Shown here one piece after another: positions 60,340 to 64,000 of a DNA stretch of 64,000 nt. Origin of the DNA: Marinibaculum pumilum (GTDB lineage Bacteria > Pseudomonadota > Alphaproteobacteria > Ferrovibrionales > Ferrovibrionaceae). Below the pieces are notes generated by a model, which saw only the letters and a program-made list of their open reading frames with translations, ran no database searches and was not told where the DNA came from. A program made the position numbers and the translations under genes. The stretch is from contig NZ_JBHRTR010000013.1 in assembly GCF_042646425.1 (NCBI RefSeq), forward strand, positions 1 through 64,000, written 5' to 3'. Numbering within the stretch: position 1 is the stretch's first letter; every line of letters begins with the position of its first letter.

Positions 60340-61211
60340 GCCGCACCGCCCGCGGCCGTGACGGCGGGGACCGACCATGCGCCCGCCGCAGCTGCCGCAC
60401 GGGCATAGTCGGCGAAGTCGCGGGGCGCCCGGCCCAGGGCCTGTTGCACGCCGTCGGCGGGCGCCGCGTTGCGTCCGTCCAGCACCGTGCCGAACAGGTA
60501 GAGGATCAGCTGCACCTCCGCCTCCGGCACCTGGAAGCCGCGCAGCATCTCCCCGAATTCCGCCGCAGGCATCGTGCCGTAGCGCAGGTCGCGGCCGCTG
60601 GCGCGGCCGATCTCCGCCACGGCCGCGCCGAAGGTCAGCGCGCGCGGGCCGGTGAGCTCGTAGATCCGGCCGGCATGGCCGCTGCCGGTCAGCGCGGCCA
60701 CCGCGACATCGGCGATATCGTCGGCATCGACGAAGGGCTCCGGGATCTCGCCGGCGGGGAGGGCGATCTCGCCCGCCAGCACGCCGTCCAGCAGGAAGCT
60801 CTCAGAGAAGTTCTGCGCGAACCAGCTGGCGCGCAGCACGGTCCAGTCCGCGCCGCCGGCCGTGGCGACCGCCGCCACGGCGCTTTCCGCCTCCTCCGCC
60901 TCCGGCTCGCCACGGCCGGACAGCAGCACCAGCCGGCGCACGCCCTGCGCCGCCGCGATTTCCGCGAAGCGCCGCACATCCTCCACCGCGCCCGGCACGG
61001 CGAGGTCGGGTGCATAGGCGATATAGGCCGCGTCCACGCCGGACAGCAGGGCCGGCCAGCCGGCCGGATCGTCCCAGTGAAACGCCGGGCTGCCGCTGCG
61101 CGAGCCGAGTCGGACCGGCAATCCCCGCTCCGTCAGGCGCGCCGCGATCCGCCGTCCCGTCTTTCCCGTGCCGCCCAGTACCAGCACCGGACCCGCCCGT
61201 TCTGCGCTCAT
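60336..61211 (-). CDS. NAD(P)H-binding NmrA-like oxidoreductase
   Basis: A 291-aa atypical short-chain reductase-like protein with the glycine motif VLVLGGTGKTGRRIAARL (residues 9-26), then VRRLVLLSGRGE and YELTGPRALTFGAAVAEIG. Members are NAD(P)-binding sensors or quinone/nitro reductases. The ATG at 61209-61211 has AGGAG 6 bases before; the frame continues upstream through the operator, which is not coding. It is divergent from the TetR gene and carries the operator palindrome in its leader. Confidence 0.9.
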   Translation of the reverse strand: MSAERAGPVLVLGGTGKTGRRIAARLTERGLPVRLGSRSGSPAFHWDDPAGWPALLSGVDAAYIAYAPDLAVPGAVEDVRRFAEIAAAQGVRRLVLLSGRGEPEAEEAESAVAAVATAGGADWTVLRASWFAQNFSESFLLDGVLAGEIALPAGEIPEPFVDADDIADVAVAALTGSGHAGRIYELTGPRALTFGAAVAEIGRASGRDLRYGTMPAAEFGEMLRGFQVPEAEVQLILYLFGTVLDGRNAAPADGVQQALGRAPRDFADYARAAAAAGAWSVPAVTAAGGAA

Positions 61212-61225
61212 GATCATCTCCTTTG

Positions 61226-61246
61226 AATATGAGTAATGCTCATATT
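61226..61246. promoter_or_regulatory. Candidate TetR operator in the divergent gap
   Basis: AATATGAG (61226-61233) and CTCATATT (61239-61246) around TAATG, a perfect 8-bp inverted repeat. A further CCTCATATTTT half-site lies at 61262-61272. It is placed just before the NmrA-like gene and between it and the TetR gene, as expected for a local repressor site. Confidence 0.75.
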
Positions 61247-61324
61247 TGAGAATCTGATAAATCCTCATATTTTATCCGTCAAGCCGAAAATGACGTATCC
61301 CTGCGGCAGCGCGACGGAGGATGA

Positions 61325-61987
61325 ATGGGCGAGACGGGAGTGGGCAGCCAGACGGGAGTGGGCAGCCAGGTGACGGGGGCGGAGGGCGCGCCGGTCCTGC
61401 GGCGGCAACCAAGCCAGCGGCGCAGCCGCGAGAAGGTGGAGCGCATCCTGTCCTGCGCCACCGCGCTGATCGCAGCGGCGGGCAGCGATGCGATGCGGAT
61501 GAGCGATGTCGCGGCACAGGCCGGAATCTCGATCGGCGCGCTGTATCAGTACTTCCCGGACAAGAGCGCGATCATCCGTGCCCTCGCGGAGCGCTGCACC
61601 GAGGACGGCCGCCACTGCATCCGCGAGGGTCTGGCCGGCATCGACAGCCTGGACGGCTTCCGCACCGCCTTCGGCAACCTGATCGACACCTATTACGGGC
61701 TGTTCCTGGCGGAGCCTGTGATCCGCGACATCTGGTGCGGCACCCAGGCGGACCCGGAACTGCGCACCATCGAACTGGAAGACAGCCGCGCCAATGGCGC
61801 AATGCTGGCTTCGGTGCTGCGGCCGCTGCGGCCGGACGTCGATCCGCGCCGCCTGGATGCCGAATGCTTTTTGGCGATGCAGCTGGGGGAGGCGACCATG
61901 CGGCTCGCCGTCTCCGTCGACCGGGCGGAGGGCGACGCCATGGTCGATGCCTACAAGACGATGGTGCTCGACCGGCTCTGCGGCTGA
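61325..61987 (+). CDS. TetR family transcriptional regulator
   Basis: A 220-aa repressor. The HTH is at about residues 52-75 (AAGSDAMRMSDVAAQAGISI, GALYQYFPDKSAIIRALAE), followed by an all-helical ligand domain. The N-terminal 30 residues are a disordered extension containing TGVGSQTGVGSQ, produced by a perfect 18-bp duplication (61333-61368). GGAGG at 61316-61320 precedes ATG 61325. It presumably represses the divergent NmrA-like/DUF1772 operon and itself. Confidence 0.93.
   Translation: MGETGVGSQTGVGSQVTGAEGAPVLRRQPSQRRSREKVERILSCATALIAAAGSDAMRMSDVAAQAGISIGALYQYFPDKSAIIRALAERCTEDGRHCIREGLAGIDSLDGFRTAFGNLIDTYYGLFLAEPVIRDIWCGTQADPELRTIELEDSRANGAMLASVLRPLRPDVDPRRLDAECFLAMQLGEATMRLAVSVDRAEGDAMVDAYKTMVLDRLCG
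61333..61368. repeat. Perfect 18-bp tandem duplication in the TetR gene
   Basis: 61333-61350 and 61351-61368 are identical, encoding T-G-V-G-S-Q twice. Identity suggests very recent slippage. Confidence 0.9.
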
Positions 61988-62079
61988 AATCGCGCGCGCA
62001 GATGTCGGATCCGTCCGACCGGTAGCGTCCTTTGGGCGACGGCCGGCCATCGGCCGGATCCGGCGGAAGGAGCCGAAAG

Positions 62080-62511
62080 ATGCATGGCAATGACGATGTG
62101 GCGGCGCTGCGCGCGCTGATCGAAGGCTGGGTGCAGGCCCTCAAGGACAAGGATGCGGCGGCGGTAGTGGCGTGCGGCGCCTCCGGCCTGACGGCTTTCA
62201 CCCTGGCGCCGCCGCTGGTATCGGACAGCACCGATGCGACAGGGTTGCAGGCCTGGTTCGACACCTGGCAGGGGGGCCTGGGATACGAACTGCGCGACCT
62301 GGAGATCGCCGCCGGCGGCGATCTTGGCCATGCGCATTTCCTGACCCGACTCGACGGCACGAAGACCGACGGCAGCGATGCCGGCCTCTGGTTCCGGCAG
62401 ACCCTCTGCTTCCGCCGGCTCGAGGCCGGCTGGCGGATCGTTCACCTGCACCAGTCGGTGCCGTTCTACATGGACGGCAGCTTCCGGGCGGCCGTCGACC
62501 TCATGCCGTAG
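62080..62511 (+). CDS. SnoaL-like / nuclear transport factor 2-fold protein
   Basis: A 143-aa protein of the NTF2-like superfamily (DUF4440/SgcJ type): ALRALIEGWVQALKDKDAAAVVA at the start in the usual helix, then a cone-shaped beta sheet ending FRRLEAGWRIVHLHQSVPFYMD. Such proteins are ketosteroid-isomerase-like enzymes or binding proteins. AGGAG precedes ATG 62080 by 8 bases. It follows the TetR gene by 92 bases and its end overlaps the convergent GNAT gene by 11 bases. Function is undetermined. Confidence 0.85.
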   Translation: MHGNDDVAALRALIEGWVQALKDKDAAAVVACGASGLTAFTLAPPLVSDSTDATGLQAWFDTWQGGLGYELRDLEIAAGGDLGHAHFLTRLDGTKTDGSDAGLWFRQTLCFRRLEAGWRIVHLHQSVPFYMDGSFRAAVDLMP

Positions 62512-63061
62512 CCGCGGTCCCGGCGGCCATCGCCTTGTACATGATGGTCGTGGCTTCCAGCCGGTCTTCCGAGGGGTGCAGGCAATAGCCGGGGATCGGG
62601 CCGGCGATGCGATAACCCATCGACAGGTAGAGCGGCTCCGCGGCGTCGCCGGTGCGGGTGTCCAGGGTCAGCAGGGTGCGGCGGCGGGCCTGGGCCTCGG
62701 CCTCCAGCGCGACCATCAGCGCGCGGGCGATGCCGCGCCGCCGCCAGTCCGGATGCACCATCAGCTTGGCGACATCGGCCCGGTGCGGCTGGTTCGGCAT
62801 GGTGTCGGTGCCCAGTTGCACGGTGCCGACCAGGCGCCCGGCAGCGCGGGCCGCCAGCAGCACCCGGTGTCCGGCCGTAAGCGGCGGCAGCACCCGGTCG
62901 CGCCAGAACGCCTCCGCCTCCGCCGGCGCGAAGGGCAGGATGAAGCCGATGCTGGCGCCGGCATGCACGCAGGCGTGCAGCAGCGCGCCGAAGGCGGGCA
63001 GGTCTTCCGCCAGTACAGCAGCGGGGCAGGGGGCGATCGCGATATCCGCCGGCAGGGTCAT
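62501..63061 (-). CDS. GNAT family N-acetyltransferase
   Basis: A 186-aa acetyltransferase with the acetyl-CoA motif VHPDWRRRGIARALMVALEA (about residues 112-131) and LDTRTGDAAEPLYLSMGY near the end. The ATG at 63059-63061 is 4 bases after the stop of the XRE-cupin gene, so the two are one transcript. Regulator-enzyme pairs of XRE-cupin and GNAT are common and often target small amines, but the substrate is unknown. Confidence 0.9.
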   Translation of the reverse strand: MTLPADIAIAPCPAAVLAEDLPAFGALLHACVHAGASIGFILPFAPAEAEAFWRDRVLPPLTAGHRVLLAARAAGRLVGTVQLGTDTMPNQPHRADVAKLMVHPDWRRRGIARALMVALEAEAQARRRTLLTLDTRTGDAAEPLYLSMGYRIAGPIPGYCLHPSEDRLEATTIMYKAMAAGTAATA

Positions 63062-63065
63062 CGTC

Positions 63066-63638
63066 TCACACCATGAACAGGAGGTAGCGGGCACCCGCAT
63101 CCGCCGGGGTGACGAAGGCGCTGGGCCCGTCCAGGCGGTAGCGCAGGCAGTCGCCCGGTTGCAGGGCATGGTCGTGGCCGTCGACAGTGACGGTCAGCCG
63201 GCCCTCGCGCAGCAGCAGGTGATGCTCCAGGCCGGGGCGCGGCGGCAGGTCGTAGGTCAGGGTGGTGCCGGGTGCCAGCTCGCATTCCAGCGCCTCGCCC
63301 GCCAGGGCCTGCGCGGGCGGCGAAACGGCGCGGCGCCGGAAGCCGGTGTCCGGATCCACCCACAGCGGCTGCGTGTCGCGGCGGACGATGGCGGGGAAGC
63401 CCGCCTCGACCATGTGCATCAGCCGCGACAGGGTCAGGCCGTAGGCGGCGCAGAGCCGGCCCAGCACAATGGCGGTGGCGCTGACCTCCGCATTCTCCAG
63501 CCGCGACAGGGTGGCGCGGCTGATTCCGCTGCGGCCGGCCAGGGCCTCCAGCGACCAGCCGCGTTCCGCCCGCAGCGCCTTCAGGCGCCCGGCGATCCGC
63601 AGGTCCAAGCTCCCGTCATCCGCGATCTCGCTTCCCAT
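63066..63638 (-). CDS. XRE family regulator with cupin sensor domain
   Basis: A 190-aa regulator. The HTH lies at about residues 13-65 (LKALRAERGWSLEALAGRSG, ISRATLSRLENAEVS) and a C-terminal cupin runs from about 108 (LAPGTTLTYDLPPRPGLEHH, LLLREGRLTVTVDGHDHALQ PGD). The ATG at 63636-63638 lies inside the operator-like palindrome; an ATG at 63657-63659 would add 7 residues. Neither has a ribosome binding site, so a leaderless transcript is possible. It probably represses itself and the downstream GNAT gene. Confidence 0.9.
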   Translation of the reverse strand: MGSEIADDGSLDLRIAGRLKALRAERGWSLEALAGRSGISRATLSRLENAEVSATAIVLGRLCAAYGLTLSRLMHMVEAGFPAIVRRDTQPLWVDPDTGFRRRAVSPPAQALAGEALECELAPGTTLTYDLPPRPGLEHHLLLREGRLTVTVDGHDHALQPGDCLRYRLDGPSAFVTPADAGARYLLFMV

Positions 63639-63647
63639 ATTTGGGAA
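63632..63647. promoter_or_regulatory. TTCCCA/TGGGAA palindrome at the XRE start
   Basis: TTCCCA (63632-63637), TATT, TGGGAA (63642-63647), with a related CATATGGGA at 63657-63665. Overlap with the start codon suggests autorepression. Confidence 0.6.
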
Positions 63648-63692
63648 AATATCACGCATATGGGATGATGCGCAATGGAGCAGCGCGCTGCC

Positions 63693-64000
63693 TCAAACGA
63701 AGCGGATCGACACCCAGATCACCAGCACGTTCAGCAGGAAGGTGATCAGCAGGAAGGTGCCGACAGCCAGGATCTGGCGCCAGCTGCGGATATTCACGTC
63801 CATCACCATGTCGGCGATGGAGGTCGCGTAGTTCGGGAACAGTCCGGCGATGAAGGCGATGTACATCGCCTCCAGCACCGGCAGGTCCTTCATCAGCCGG
63901 GATTCGGAGAAGTAGTACTGGGTGGCATAGGCATATTCGATCAGCTCCAGCCCGACAAAGATCATCACCAGGTTGAGGCCGATCCGGAACCAGCGGCGTC
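63693..64000 (-). CDS. C-terminal part of a membrane protein, cut by the right edge
   Basis: The frame is open from the window edge to the stop at 63693, giving about 102 residues. At least three hydrophobic stretches are visible: IGLNLVMIFVGLELIEYAYA, VLEAMYIAFIAGLFP and ILAVGTFLLITFLLNVLVIW, the last one close to the C-terminus. The frame is open through the edge, so an internal GTG at 63966-63968 need not be the start. No family was recognised. It ends 34 bases from the XRE gene's promoter region and is transcribed away from it on the same strand. Confidence 0.7.
   Translation of the reverse strand, partial: RRWFRIGLNLVMIFVGLELIEYAYATQYYFSESRLMKDLPVLEAMYIAFIAGLFPNYATSIADMVMDVNIRSWRQILAVGTFLLITFLLNVLVIWVSIRFV

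Overview
The window is a contiguous stretch of a very GC-rich chromosome with one 88-base assembly gap (39900-39987). Gene content (long-form LeuA, the aap general amino-acid transporter, PAS_5-type PAS proteins, DUF2093 beside xseA, alphaproteobacterial lipid A genes) and the palindromic repeats with a CTTGA loop point to an alphaproteobacterium, most likely of Rhodospirillales type. That placement is inferred from gene content only. I saw no rRNA, tRNA, CRISPR array, phage or insertion sequence.

Layout. 0-2.6 kb: a gene leaving the left edge, a palindromic repeat, and two paralogous APH-like phosphotransferases. 2.7-6.1 kb: purD, diverging from xseA and its DUF2093 companion. 6.2-9.6 kb: a periplasmic serine hydrolase facing a YfbK-like VWA protein. 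9.7-14.3 kb: a lipid A operon (MsbA-type exporter, DUF374 acyltransferase, lpxK, late acyltransferase) without waaA. 14.4-15.8 kb: two PAS_5 proteins. 15.8-19.6 kb: a molybdopterin oxidoreductase and two overlapping FkbM methyltransferase paralogues. 19.8-25.5 kb: a MalT-like LuxR regulator followed by two unrecognised paralogous Rossmann-type proteins, each preceded by the same 20-bp motif. 25.6-30 kb: aapJQMP. 30-35.2 kb: a frame-broken GNAT gene, rmuC, an MFS transporter, and a GNAT gene diverging from a LysR gene.

35.2-37.5 kb: a strongly AT-rich leader, a possible 50-aa membrane peptide, and a methanogen-output-domain protein translationally coupled to a PAS histidine kinase, all of visibly lower GC than the flanks. 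37.6-41.6 kb: cysQ-pmbA and the interrupted leuA. 42.1-43.2 kb: a soluble receptor with an N-terminal chemotaxis signalling tip and a C-terminal Cache-like domain. 43.2-51.2 kb: a catabolic-looking cluster with an amidohydrolase divergent from a three-gene xanthine-dehydrogenase-type hydroxylase (its 2Fe-2S subunit fused to a CoxG/SRPBCC domain), MarR, a DUF1116 protein and a Rieske protein. 51.3-52.1 kb: a phosphoribosyltransferase. 52.2-59.7 kb: a complete branched-chain-type ABC transporter (livFGMH plus binding protein), a second closely related binding protein with a PhyH dioxygenase, and a RidA protein. 59.8-64 kb: DUF1772 and NmrA-like genes divergent from TetR, a SnoaL-like protein, GNAT, an XRE-cupin regulator and a truncated membrane protein.

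Two themes cross the window. Tandem or near-tandem paralogue pairs are frequent (phosphotransferases, PAS_5, FkbM, Rossmann proteins, ABC binding proteins). Several proteins carry recent in-frame 15- or 18-bp duplications in disordered tails. The most promising undescribed unit is the LuxR regulator with the paralogous Rossmann pair and their shared upstream motif (19.8-25.5 kb). The methanogen-output-domain/kinase island and the CoxS-CoxG-fusion cluster come next.
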